From assembly GCA_021800315.1 (NCBI GenBank), contig JAJYZD010000244.1, positions 1 to 5,332 of the forward strand: a DNA stretch of 5,332 nt. The letters run 5' to 3'. The notes under the pieces are model-generated. The model saw only the letters and a list, made by a program, of their open reading frames with translations, was not told the DNA's origin and did no database searches. Made by a program: the position numbers and the translations under genes. Below, in pieces: positions 1 through 5,332 of this stretch. Origin of the DNA: Bacillota bacterium (GTDB lineage: Bacteria > Bacillota > Desulfotomaculia > Desulfotomaculales > JAJYZD01). Every line of letters begins with the position of its first letter. The stretch's first letter is position 1.

Positions 1-60
1 CCGGCCCAAGGCTTGCGACGTAAAATGATGCGAAAGGAAAGCCATTTTCCGGTGTAGGAT

Positions 61-90
61 TTGCCCCCGGTCAGACAGAATACATAAGAT
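61..90 (+). promoter_or_regulatory. Possible sigma-A promoter for the cation efflux gene
   Basis: TTGCCC (61-66) and TAAGAT (85-90) are separated by 18 bp, and each matches the sigma-70/sigma-A hexamer at four of six positions. The site lies 29 bp before the GTG start at 119, which is a plausible distance. The rest of 1-118 shows only a weak 5-bp inverted repeat (GGAAA 36-40, TTTCC 46-50) and no recognisable gene end or riboswitch. A metal-responsive operator would be expected for this gene family, but I do not see a clear one. The call is weak. Confidence 0.3.
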
Positions 91-105
91 ACAAAAGCAG
101 GATAC

Positions 106-112
106 GGGGAGG
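106..112 (+). promoter_or_regulatory. Shine-Dalgarno site deciding the GTG start of the cation efflux gene
   Basis: GGGGAGG ends six bases before the GTG at 119. This is a strong match to the 16S anti-Shine-Dalgarno sequence at good spacing, and it supports the GTG over any internal ATG. Confidence 0.75.
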
Positions 113-118
113 AATTTC

Positions 119-1057
119 GTGGCTGACGGTACGCATCATCACGATCATGGCGGTTTATTCCCTTCCCATGCCCCGGTGGCCAGGATCAGGACGGCCTTTT
201 TCCTGACGCTGGTCATTTTACTGGTGGAAGTGGCGGGCGGGCTGATCTCGCACAGTCTGGCCCTCATGTCGGACGCGGGACATGTCCTGACGGATATCGC
301 GGCTATCGGGCTGGCCTGGTTCGCCCTGCTCCAGGGGGAAAAACCGGCCGACATCAACATGACCTTCGGTTATTACCGCTCGGGGGTTTTGGCGGCCTTT
401 ATCAACGGTATCCTGCTCATCCTCATCATGCTGACCATCCTGTGGGAAGCGTACCGGCGCTTCCAGAACCCCCAGCCCGTACACGGCACCTGGATGTTCG
501 TCAGCGCCGCCGTCGGGCTTGGGCTGAACCTCTACCTGGCACTGGGGATGCGGCGGGAAGAAAACATCAACGTAAAAAGCGCGGTACTGCACATGTTCGG
601 CGACGCGGCGGCCTCGGCCGGCGTGATCATCGGCGGGGTCCTCATCCTTTTGACCAAATGGTACGTCATCGACCCCGTCCTGAGCGTGCTCATCGCCGCT
701 CTCATCGCGGCCGGAGCCTGGAGCATAGTAAAACAGGCGATGCTCATCCTGATGGAAGGCGTGCCGGTGGGAATCGATTTCCAGGGTGTGGTCGATGAAT
801 TAAAGGAAATCCCCTGTATCTTCAACGTACACGACCTGCACATCTGGAGCATCACCAGCGGCAAGAACGCCCTTTCCTGCCACATTGTCTGCGACGGGGA
901 GATGACCGTTCAACAAAGCCAGGTGCTGTTAAGAGACATAGAACACCGCCTGGCCCATCACAACATCAACCACGTCACGGTCCAGGTGGAAAACAGGGAT
1001 CACAACCACAACGATTCTCCGTTCTGCTCCGACCGGCCTTTCCGGTGCCGGCCATGA
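119..1057 (+). CDS. CDF-family cation efflux protein (CzcD/ZitB-like)
   Basis: The product (312 residues) is an inner-membrane divalent-metal/proton antiporter of the cation diffusion facilitator family, most likely exporting Zn(II) and perhaps Co(II) or Cd(II). Six hydrophobic segments lie at about residues 24-43, 48-71, 88-110, 124-142, 155-177 and 183-205. The two halves of the transport site are visible: SDAGHVLTD in segment 2 (D52, H55, D59) and HMFGD in segment 5 (H158, D162). A C-terminal cytoplasmic metal-sensing domain follows, with the family motif VHDLHIWSITSG at 237-248. His-rich ends (HHHDH at 6-10, DHNHND at 294-299) and late Cys residues (303, 310) could bind metal. Length is normal for the CzcD branch. 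The GTG start is fixed by GGGGAGG six bases upstream. The gene stands alone on this strand and converges on the MutS-like pair with a 38-bp gap. Family assignment is firm; the exact metal is inferred. Confidence 0.95.
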   Translation: MADGTHHHDHGGLFPSHAPVARIRTAFFLTLVILLVEVAGGLISHSLALMSDAGHVLTDIAAIGLAWFALLQGEKPADINMTFGYYRSGVLAAFINGILLILIMLTILWEAYRRFQNPQPVHGTWMFVSAAVGLGLNLYLALGMRREENINVKSAVLHMFGDAAASAGVIIGGVLILLTKWYVIDPVLSVLIAALIAAGAWSIVKQAMLILMEGVPVGIDFQGVVDELKEIPCIFNVHDLHIWSITSGKNALSCHIVCDGEMTVQQSQVLLRDIEHRLAHHNINHVTVQVENRDHNHNDSPFCSDRPFRCRP

Positions 1058-1095
1058 ACACCTCCGCCCGCGGACACCCGGACGGACGCCGGCCT

Positions 1096-2601
1096 TCAGG
1101 CGCCGCCCGGCCCGCCGAATACGCGGGCGTACAGATCCTCCCCGAAACTGGTTTGCCACGGTTCGCCTTCGATCATCTTAAAGCTTCGTTCCCCGTCGTC
1201 TTTCCGCTCGGCCCGCAGGAACACCGCATTCCCCATTTCCCTCTCAAACAGGCCGTGCGCGAATTCGTACAGATGGGTAACAAAGAAAACCATGATCCGT
1301 TTTTCCAACAGGGCGTAAATTACCTGCCCGGCGATCTCCGAACCTTCCCGCTCGTTGGTCGCGGCGAACGATTCGTTGAACAGGATCAGGGAATCGGGCC
1401 TGAGTCGGTCAACGATCCAGCTCATCCTGGCGAGTTCTTCATCCAGTTTGCCGCTTCGCATGGTCGGGTCCTCCTCCCGCCGGTAGTGCGTGAAGATACC
1501 TTCGCAGACATTGACCGAAAAAGACCGGGCCGCCACGAACATGCCGCACTGCGTCATCAATTGGGCCAAACCGGCGGCACGTAAAAAACTCGATTTTCCA
1601 CCCTGGTTGGCGCCGGTAATCACCACCACGTCCTTCCCGTCGGCGGCCAAATGATTGTCCACGACCGGCCCCGCCAGGCTTAAAGCCAGGCTGACGTCAT
1701 ACAATCCCTGGCAGGAACGCCGGCGTTCGCGGGCGGCGAAGGGCACGGGCATGCATACCGGTCCCCCTTTCTCCGCGAGTTGATCCCGCAGGTTCAAACA
1801 CCCCACGTAAAAGGCCAGTTCGGTGCGCAGCACGTTGAAGAAACCGAGAATATGGTCGGCCGACCGGGCGGCCGCGTCGGCAACCAGGTTGAGCCCCCGG
1901 TCTCGCAATTCGGACAGGGCCCTGGCGCCGCTCTCATCCCGGTCGCTTATACTGAAGGTGTAAGTGGGCGGTCGCCTGGTCAGCACCCGGGCGAGCCAAC
2001 CCTCCGGCTTGACCGGGGCCCGGCGCAGGACGTGATTGGTGCCCTTGTTGCCCTCTCCCAGGCCGGCGCTGATCAAAACGCCGTCGCGGAACCTCAGTTC
2101 CCGGAAATGATGGCGAATGGTCGTGAAATATTCGTCGGGAAGCCCTTCCTCAATCATCGCCCAAAAGGCCGTAAACCCTGCCGAACGGAATTCCCTGGCA
2201 TGCTCATCGGCGATCCTCCTGAGCTGCGCCAGGGAATCCATAAACAACTCCAGCATTTCCAGCGAACCATGCAGTATGGCGTCGGGATAACGGCTGAAAA
2301 TTCCGAAATAGAGCTTCTTCCTGGTGGCCATGGTCTCCACGGTCAGGTCGTAGACAGTCCTGACTATGGTTGAATTATTCAGGCAGTCCTGAAGAATGTT
2401 CTGGCGATACAGTATGGTATCCGTATCGGTCAGGCTGGACAGGACCGCCACCCTGGCCACCTCGAGCAGCAAGTCGTCGCCGCGGGCCATGGCGTTGAAC
2501 AACGGATTGAGTTCCAGATCCTGGACCAGCGCCTCCTGGTTGGCGGGTAATTCACCCTGCAGATTGAAATCGCGATCTGTATGCATCAAACAGACCTTCA
2601 C
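1096..2601 (-). CDS. MutS-like P-loop ATPase, second gene of the fluoride-riboswitch unit
   Basis: The product (501 residues) has an all-helical N-terminal part resembling the MutS core/lever region and a C-terminal MutS-type ATPase domain. Walker A is TGANQGGKSS (329-338, K336). The signature region FTHYRREED...SGKLDEEL spans about 370-390. Walker B is SLILFNES (404-411), with Asn409 where MutS has the Asp of its DE pair; Glu410 is kept. The VTHLYEF segment (441-447) keeps the His of the MutS TH motif. The mismatch-reading N-terminal domain of true MutS is absent, and the chain is far shorter than MutS (about 850). It is therefore probably not a classical mismatch repair protein. GTG is chosen as start because AAGGAG lies 11 bases upstream, and it overlaps the previous stop as GTGA, implying translational coupling. 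The protein aligns end to end with its upstream neighbour, suggesting duplication and perhaps a heterodimer. Function is unknown. Confidence 0.93.
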   Translation of the reverse strand: MKVCLMHTDRDFNLQGELPANQEALVQDLELNPLFNAMARGDDLLLEVARVAVLSSLTDTDTILYRQNILQDCLNNSTIVRTVYDLTVETMATRKKLYFGIFSRYPDAILHGSLEMLELFMDSLAQLRRIADEHAREFRSAGFTAFWAMIEEGLPDEYFTTIRHHFRELRFRDGVLISAGLGEGNKGTNHVLRRAPVKPEGWLARVLTRRPPTYTFSISDRDESGARALSELRDRGLNLVADAAARSADHILGFFNVLRTELAFYVGCLNLRDQLAEKGGPVCMPVPFAARERRRSCQGLYDVSLALSLAGPVVDNHLAADGKDVVVITGANQGGKSSFLRAAGLAQLMTQCGMFVAARSFSVNVCEGIFTHYRREEDPTMRSGKLDEELARMSWIVDRLRPDSLILFNESFAATNEREGSEIAGQVIYALLEKRIMVFFVTHLYEFAHGLFEREMGNAVFLRAERKDDGERSFKMIEGEPWQTSFGEDLYARVFGGPGGA

Positions 2602-4130
2602 GATCTTATGCGCTCCTTTAGCCAGTCGTAAGTGAGACGGTACTTTTCGGCAATGGATAATGCGTACGAGAGTCCGCCGGCCGGACGTCTCACCACCTTG
2701 TAGGTCCGCAGGGCCGGGTTTTCCGGCCTAACCGTGCTGACCATGCTTACCGTTTGAGCGCCTGAAGCAGCCAGTTCGTCTATGAAGGTCACAAACACGG
2801 CCAGGCAATCCAGTGCGCTTATTCGCCCCAAGACCTTCCGGCCCAGAAAAACGGCGTCCTGTAACGTGGTTGAGGTGAAAATCTCATTCATTATGATGAT
2901 ACTGCGGGCGGTAGCCTGGTTCAGGATGTGGTAAATCCTGAGTAAATCGTCCTGCAGTTTACCCCGGAGGTTTTGGATGTCTTCCTCCTTTTCAAAGTGG
3001 GTGAACATCCTGTCGAACAGAAGGAGCCGCGCTTCCCGTCCGGGTACGGGGCACCCGGTGGCGGCCAGGAAATGCAACTGTCCGAAAGCGCGGGCGAAAG
3101 TCGTTTTTCCGCCCTGGTTCGGCCCGGATACGACCAGTATGCGCTCCGGGCCGTTCAGGTGGAAATCATTCCAAACCACCGTCGAGTCTTCGTTAACCAG
3201 CTTGGCGGCCAGTGCCAGATCGAATCCCGCATAAGAGTGCACTTCCTTACAGTCGTCGGAAACCCGGGGATAGCAAAAGCTCAATCCAGCCCGCTTGATC
3301 CTGTTAATATATTCCAGATAAGCGACGTAAAACTTTATTTCCCGGTCAAAGGCCTTCAGCTTTTCAGCGAGGAAATTGCTATAGGTCGAACAGTACTCGT
3401 CCAGACGGGAGAATTCCTCAGGATACAATTTAGCGACTAACTCCAGCACACCAGCTTCAACGTGGTTCATTTCCGGCCCGAAAGAATATTTCACCCGGTA
3501 ATCTTTGACCGTCCCCTGCTGAAACCGGGCGAATGTCTCTTCTATAACCGCACTATAGTCGTTTTCCAACTCATATTTCCGAATTTTGATCGAGTTGCCT
3601 TTTATGTTCAGGCAATATGTTACCGCCGATAAATCAGCCGCGAGCCTTGTCGTATCGGCCAGTAGTTGAGTGAATTCGGGTGATCCGGCATATTCCGCCA
3701 CGTAGTCGCGCAGACCCAAAAAACCGCTCGATTTAAGATCCACCCTGGTCAGGTGATTCGCCAGACCGGAAACCGCCTCGCAATAAGCCTCTACCGCGGC
3801 CAAAAACCATCTTTTCTTCTGGTACGCGTAGTAAAGCCTGTCCGCCAGGGCGAGGTTTGCCCGCATAGTGCGCATATGTTCGGAGAAGGTTTCCACGTAC
3901 TCCAGTAAAACCCTGTTCTCCAGGTCCCGGAATACATCGTGACGATACTCGACCGCGGCGACGTCACCAAGGGCAGTGTAAAAGAACGGCTTTAGATTGT
4001 ATTCTTCCCTGCCGCGGGTTACGGCAGCGATAATTTGATCAAGATTCAAGTCGGCAAAAAAAGCCGGCGCAAGGCTTTCGCTCTTTATCGCATCTTCAGG
4101 CCGTTTAAACAGGATACTTTGAAAAGTCAT
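2598..4130 (-). CDS. MutS-like P-loop ATPase, first gene downstream of the fluoride riboswitch
   Basis: The product (510 residues) is a MutS-family ATPase without the mismatch-recognition domain. The N-terminal half is helical, including a YRHDVFRDLEN stretch (62-72) that matches the same region of its partner. The ATPase domain starts near 328: Walker A SGPNQGGKTT (335-344, K342), signature region FTHFEKEED...RGKLQDDL (376-396), Walker B SIIIMNEIF (410-418). Asn415 replaces the usual Walker B Asp, and Glu416 is kept. The segment equivalent to the MutS TH motif reads VTFIDEL (447-453), so the His is replaced by Phe449. ATG at 4130 is chosen because the frame further upstream enters the riboswitch and then runs antisense to the membrane gene. 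The ribosome site is weak: GGGGG, nine bases before ATG. The stop overlaps the next start by 4 bases. Transcription is predicted to need read-through of the terminator at 4214-4181 and hence fluoride. Its biochemical role is unknown. Confidence 0.93.
   Translation of the reverse strand: MTFQSILFKRPEDAIKSESLAPAFFADLNLDQIIAAVTRGREEYNLKPFFYTALGDVAAVEYRHDVFRDLENRVLLEYVETFSEHMRTMRANLALADRLYYAYQKKRWFLAAVEAYCEAVSGLANHLTRVDLKSSGFLGLRDYVAEYAGSPEFTQLLADTTRLAADLSAVTYCLNIKGNSIKIRKYELENDYSAVIEETFARFQQGTVKDYRVKYSFGPEMNHVEAGVLELVAKLYPEEFSRLDEYCSTYSNFLAEKLKAFDREIKFYVAYLEYINRIKRAGLSFCYPRVSDDCKEVHSYAGFDLALAAKLVNEDSTVVWNDFHLNGPERILVVSGPNQGGKTTFARAFGQLHFLAATGCPVPGREARLLLFDRMFTHFEKEEDIQNLRGKLQDDLLRIYHILNQATARSIIIMNEIFTSTTLQDAVFLGRKVLGRISALDCLAVFVTFIDELAASGAQTVSMVSTVRPENPALRTYKVVRRPAGGLSYALSIAEKYRLTYDWLKERIRS
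2613..2618 (-). promoter_or_regulatory. Shine-Dalgarno site for the downstream MutS-like gene
   Basis: AAGGAG on the minus strand lies inside the last codons of the upstream gene, 11 bases before the GTG at 2601. With the GTGA stop/start overlap, it supports coupled translation and settles the GTG start over the ATG five codons later. Confidence 0.65.
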
Positions 4131-4148
4131 AAAAGAAGACCCCCGTTT

Positions 4149-4179
4149 CCCGCCGGCTACCGCAGCCCGTTTCGGCGGG
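4149..4179 (-). other. Leader hairpin between terminator and start codon
   Basis: CGGCGGG (plus-strand 4173-4179) and CCCGCCG (4149-4155) form a perfect 7-bp GC stem around a 17-base loop in the mRNA leader, 18 bases before the ATG at 4130. In the RNA it is followed by a pyrimidine-rich stretch (TCTTCTTTT, 4139-4131). It could hold the short G-rich ribosome site in a defined context, act as a second weak terminator, or be incidental in GC-rich DNA. Confidence 0.35.
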
Positions 4180-4180
4180 G

Positions 4181-4214
4181 CAAAACCAAAGCTCCCGCCG
4201 CGAAAGGCAGGAGC
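4181..4214 (-). terminator. Intrinsic terminator forming the fluoride riboswitch expression platform
   Basis: Read on the minus strand, GCTCCTGCC (4214-4206), the loop TTTCGC (4205-4200) and GGCGGGAGC (4199-4191) form a 9-bp stem with one G-U pair. A T-rich tract, TTTGGTTTTG (4190-4181), follows. The first five bases of the 5' arm (GCTCC, 4214-4210) are the same bases that pair with the aptamer loop in the pseudoknot. Terminator and ligand-bound aptamer therefore cannot form together. The predicted behaviour is termination without fluoride and read-through into the MutS-like genes with fluoride. It would also stop transcripts arriving from the upstream membrane-subunit gene. The T tract is interrupted by GG, so efficiency may be partial. 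Confidence 0.85.
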
Positions 4215-4251
4215 CATCAGCCAAAGGCCGTTGGGGTGAGCTCCATCACCC
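4208..4251 (-). promoter_or_regulatory. Fluoride riboswitch aptamer (crcB motif)
   Basis: On the minus strand, GGGTG (4251-4247) pairs with CACCC (4238-4234) around the loop ATGGAGCT. The linker CAACG follows, then a short hairpin GCC-TTT-GGC (4228-4220), then TGATGGCTCCTG (4219-4208). The order and conserved bases (GGnGAUG, AAC, GCC/GGC, UGAUGGC-UCC) match the known fluoride aptamer, for example the Thermotoga petrophila RNA as I recall it. The defining pseudoknot is present: loop GGAGC (4244-4240) pairs with GCTCC (4214-4210), and its bases differ from the Thermotoga version in a compensatory way. The aptamer lies about 11 bases after the predicted transcription start and directly before a terminator that shares its 3' pseudoknot strand. 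It is predicted to bind fluoride with Mg2+ and turn on the two MutS-like genes. The 3-bp hairpin is shorter than in the Thermotoga RNA. Confidence 0.93.
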
Positions 4252-4263
4252 ATGTACCTGGTT

Positions 4264-4284
4264 GCCACCATTTTACGCGGTGGC
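4264..4284. repeat. Inverted repeat enclosing the -10 box
   Basis: GCCACC (4264-4269) and GGTGGC (4279-4284) are perfect 6-bp inverted arms separated by nine bases that contain the -10 hexamer of the riboswitch promoter. The placement suggests a possible repressor operator. Chance occurrence in GC-rich sequence is also possible, and no known regulator motif is recognised. Confidence 0.4.
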
Positions 4285-4298
4285 GGTGGAGTTGTCAA
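4270..4298 (-). promoter_or_regulatory. Sigma-A promoter of the fluoride riboswitch/MutS-like unit
   Basis: On the minus strand, TTGACA (4298-4293, full consensus) and TAAAAT (4275-4270, five of six) are separated by exactly 17 bp. Transcription should start at the A bases near 4263-4262, about 11 bases before the aptamer, giving a leader of roughly 130 bases ahead of the ATG at 4130. The unit therefore has its own strong promoter, independent of the membrane-subunit gene upstream. Control is expected mainly at the riboswitch terminator. Confidence 0.85.
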
Positions 4299-4304
4299 AC
4301 CAGT

Positions 4305-4323
4305 GGACCGAAAAGGACGGTCC
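4305..4323 (-). other. Hairpin after the membrane-subunit gene, possible weak terminator
   Basis: GGACCG and CGGTCC form a perfect 6-bp stem with a 7-base loop, 11 bases after the TAG stop of the HyfB-like gene. A run of eight G residues (plus-strand C at 4322-4329) overlaps its 5' side. No T run follows on the minus strand, so it is a poor intrinsic terminator. It may protect the 3' end of the message or be incidental. The homopolymer is also a place where sequencing errors could occur, though it lies outside coding sequence. Confidence 0.3.
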
Positions 4324-4333
4324 CCCCCCGCTG

Positions 4334-5332
4334 CTACCGCACCGCGTAAACCATGACGGCCGCCAGGAGGAGCAGGATATAACCCACGTACTGGTTGAGC
4401 CGGCCGGACTGGATCCAGGCCAGCAGCCTGGCCCCCCGGTAAACGGCGGACGCCGCCGGCCGGTAGAGATATCGTTCCGCGAGCGGCTCGATCCGGCGCT
4501 CGTAACCGGTGGCCGCCCGGAAGCCGTTGGCCCCGTGGTAATGCCTCTCCACCTCCACCCGGGGACGATAGAAAGCCCGGAAGAGCACCAGCACCGGGTT
4601 GGAATATGCGGTGCCCGTGTACTGCTGGGCAGGCGTGAAGCGCTCTTCGCCCCCGGCCCAGACCTCCCCCCTGGCGACCGCGGTCTTCCCGCCCAGGAGC
4701 CTCACCACGCCCGCCCCCAGGAGCATGGCGAGCGGCAGGGCGAACAGGAGGTAGGTCGGCGAAATGCTGGAGAAGCCCGGGTCGGTTGGTACCACCACCG
4801 CTCCCGGGGCCGGCAGGATACCCCGGAGGAAAGTTCCGCCGAGAAGGGCCAGGGTGGAGAAGCGGCCGGGATGGGTGAAGACGGCCGGAATCATTTGGGC
4901 CGCCGCCCCCGCGCCGGCCAGGCGGGCCGCCGCGGCGTTCAGCCGGGGGATGACCAGGGTGGGCAGCACTCCCAGCAGCAGTGACAGCACGGTCGCGCCG
5001 CCCATGGCCAGTTTCATGCTCCCCGGCACCTCCGCGGCCTTGCGGGCCCCGTCGCTTCTGGCCCGCCCCAGGAAGGCCGTGCCGCAGGCCTTGACGAAGC
5101 AGGTGATGGCCAGGGCGGCCGTCAGGGCCAGGGTCAGCCCGGCCAGGGCCATGACCACCTTCGGCAAAACGGGGCCGAGGTGGAAGCTTAGCAGCAGGGT
5201 TTCCAGGGTGAGCCACTCGCTGACGAAGCCGTTAAACGGCGGCAGGCCGGCCGCCGCCAGGGAGCCGGCGATGAAGAACAAGGCGGTATAGGGCATGACC
5301 CGGGACAGCCCGCCCAGTTGGTCCATGTCCTG
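4334..5332 (-). CDS. Antiporter-like membrane subunit of a HyfB/HycC/NuoL-type complex (5' end cut by window)
   Basis: This is the C-terminal 332 residues of a proton-conducting membrane subunit of the kind found in hydrogenase-4/formate hydrogenlyase and complex I-related enzymes. The frame stays open to the window edge, so the first ATG inside (5326) is an internal Met. Counted from that Met, the conserved segment ends in GLPPFNGFVSEW (27-38), typical of HyfB, HycC, NuoL and MrpD. Further hydrophobic segments lie at about 10-30, 55-80, 106-128, 155-172, 190-212 and 312-328. The motif VWAGGEERFTPAQQYTGTAYSNP (split here as 222-231 and 232-244) and the long polar stretch before a final membrane helix match the HyfB/HycC branch better than NuoL. 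The role is proton or sodium translocation coupled to an electron-transfer module, whose other subunits presumably lie beyond the window. It ends with TAG 36 bases before the riboswitch promoter. The exact complex is not resolved. Confidence 0.85.
   Translation of the reverse strand, partial: QDMDQLGGLSRVMPYTALFFIAGSLAAAGLPPFNGFVSEWLTLETLLLSFHLGPVLPKVVMALAGLTLALTAALAITCFVKACGTAFLGRARSDGARKAAEVPGSMKLAMGGATVLSLLLGVLPTLVIPRLNAAAARLAGAGAAAQMIPAVFTHPGRFSTLALLGGTFLRGILPAPGAVVVPTDPGFSSISPTYLLFALPLAMLLGAGVVRLLGGKTAVARGEVWAGGEERFTPAQQYTGTAYSNPVLVLFRAFYRPRVEVERHYHGANGFRAATGYERRIEPLAERYLYRPAASAVYRGARLLAWIQSGRLNQYVGYILLLLAAVMVYAVR

Noticed and set aside
119..1057. Cation efflux gene as part of the fluoride-response unit
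   Set aside because: It is on the opposite strand with its own ribosome site and shows no riboswitch in its upstream region. Nothing in the family links it to fluoride export.
1110..1128. GCCCGC/GCGGGC inverted repeat as terminator for the convergent genes
   Set aside because: It lies inside the coding end of the second MutS-like gene and has no T run on either side. It is probably incidental in GC-rich sequence.
1045..2373. Plus-strand frames opposite the second MutS-like gene (1045-1584, 1780-2373)
   Set aside because: They are antisense to a gene with clear conserved motifs and show no domain features of their own.
1096..4130. True DNA mismatch repair mutS genes
   Set aside because: Both proteins are about 500 residues, lack the N-terminal mismatch-binding domain with its Phe-x-Glu motif, and have altered Walker B sequences. 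A role in mismatch repair should not be inferred from the name.
4234..4284. T-box leader, suggested by GGTGGCAACC ahead of structured RNA
   Set aside because: The T-box consensus (GGGTGGNACCGCG) is not matched, there is no specifier stem I, and the downstream genes are not tRNA- or amino-acid-related. The fluoride aptamer accounts for the conserved bases that follow.
4131..5216. N-terminal extension of the first MutS-like gene, giving one 872-residue reading frame
   Set aside because: The extension runs through the terminator, riboswitch and promoter and then antisense to the HyfB-like gene. Its translation is a low-complexity Gly/Pro/Arg-rich shadow with no family features. Homology to the paralog begins close to the ATG at 4130.
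4262..5291. Plus-strand frames opposite the HyfB-like gene (4262-4984, 4764-5291)
   Set aside because: Their products are Arg/Pro/Gly-rich, as expected for shadows of GC-rich membrane-protein genes, while the minus-strand frame has conserved family motifs.

Overview
The window reads as part of a GC-rich bacterial chromosome. The likely source is a thermophilic or anaerobic Firmicute of the Peptococcaceae or Moorella type. That assignment rests on the Shine-Dalgarno and GTG-start usage, the HyfB-like hydrogenase/complex I-type membrane subunit, and a riboswitch with an intrinsic-terminator platform. It is an inference, because no rRNA or other lineage marker is present.

Layout. A plus-strand gene for a CzcD-type cation diffusion facilitator (119-1057) converges on a minus-strand block. 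Read in its own direction (right to left), the block begins with the 3' portion of an antiporter-like membrane subunit related to HyfB/HycC/NuoL (5332-4334, cut by the window edge). A 203-bp non-coding spacer follows (4333-4131), then two overlapping genes for MutS-like P-loop ATPases (4130-2598 and 2601-1096).

The spacer is the most informative part. On the minus strand it carries, in order: a weak hairpin; a near-consensus sigma-A promoter (TTGACA, 17 bp, TAAAAT) whose -10 box lies inside an inverted repeat; an RNA matching the fluoride riboswitch (crcB motif) in sequence and pseudoknot; and an intrinsic terminator. The first five bases of the terminator's 5' arm are the same bases that form the 3' strand of the aptamer pseudoknot. 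This is the classic arrangement in which fluoride binding prevents termination. The predicted consequence is that fluoride turns on the two MutS-like ATPases.

The two ATPases are full-length paralogs of about 500 residues and are translationally coupled by a 4-base overlap. Both lack the mismatch-recognition domain of true MutS. Both have Asn where the Walker B Asp is expected, and they differ at the position of the MutS switch histidine. An unequal heterodimer serving fluoride stress is a reasonable hypothesis, but its biochemical role is unknown. No recognised fluoride exporter (Fluc/CrcB or CLC-F) lies in the window. The cation transporter is on the opposite strand and shows no link to the riboswitch.
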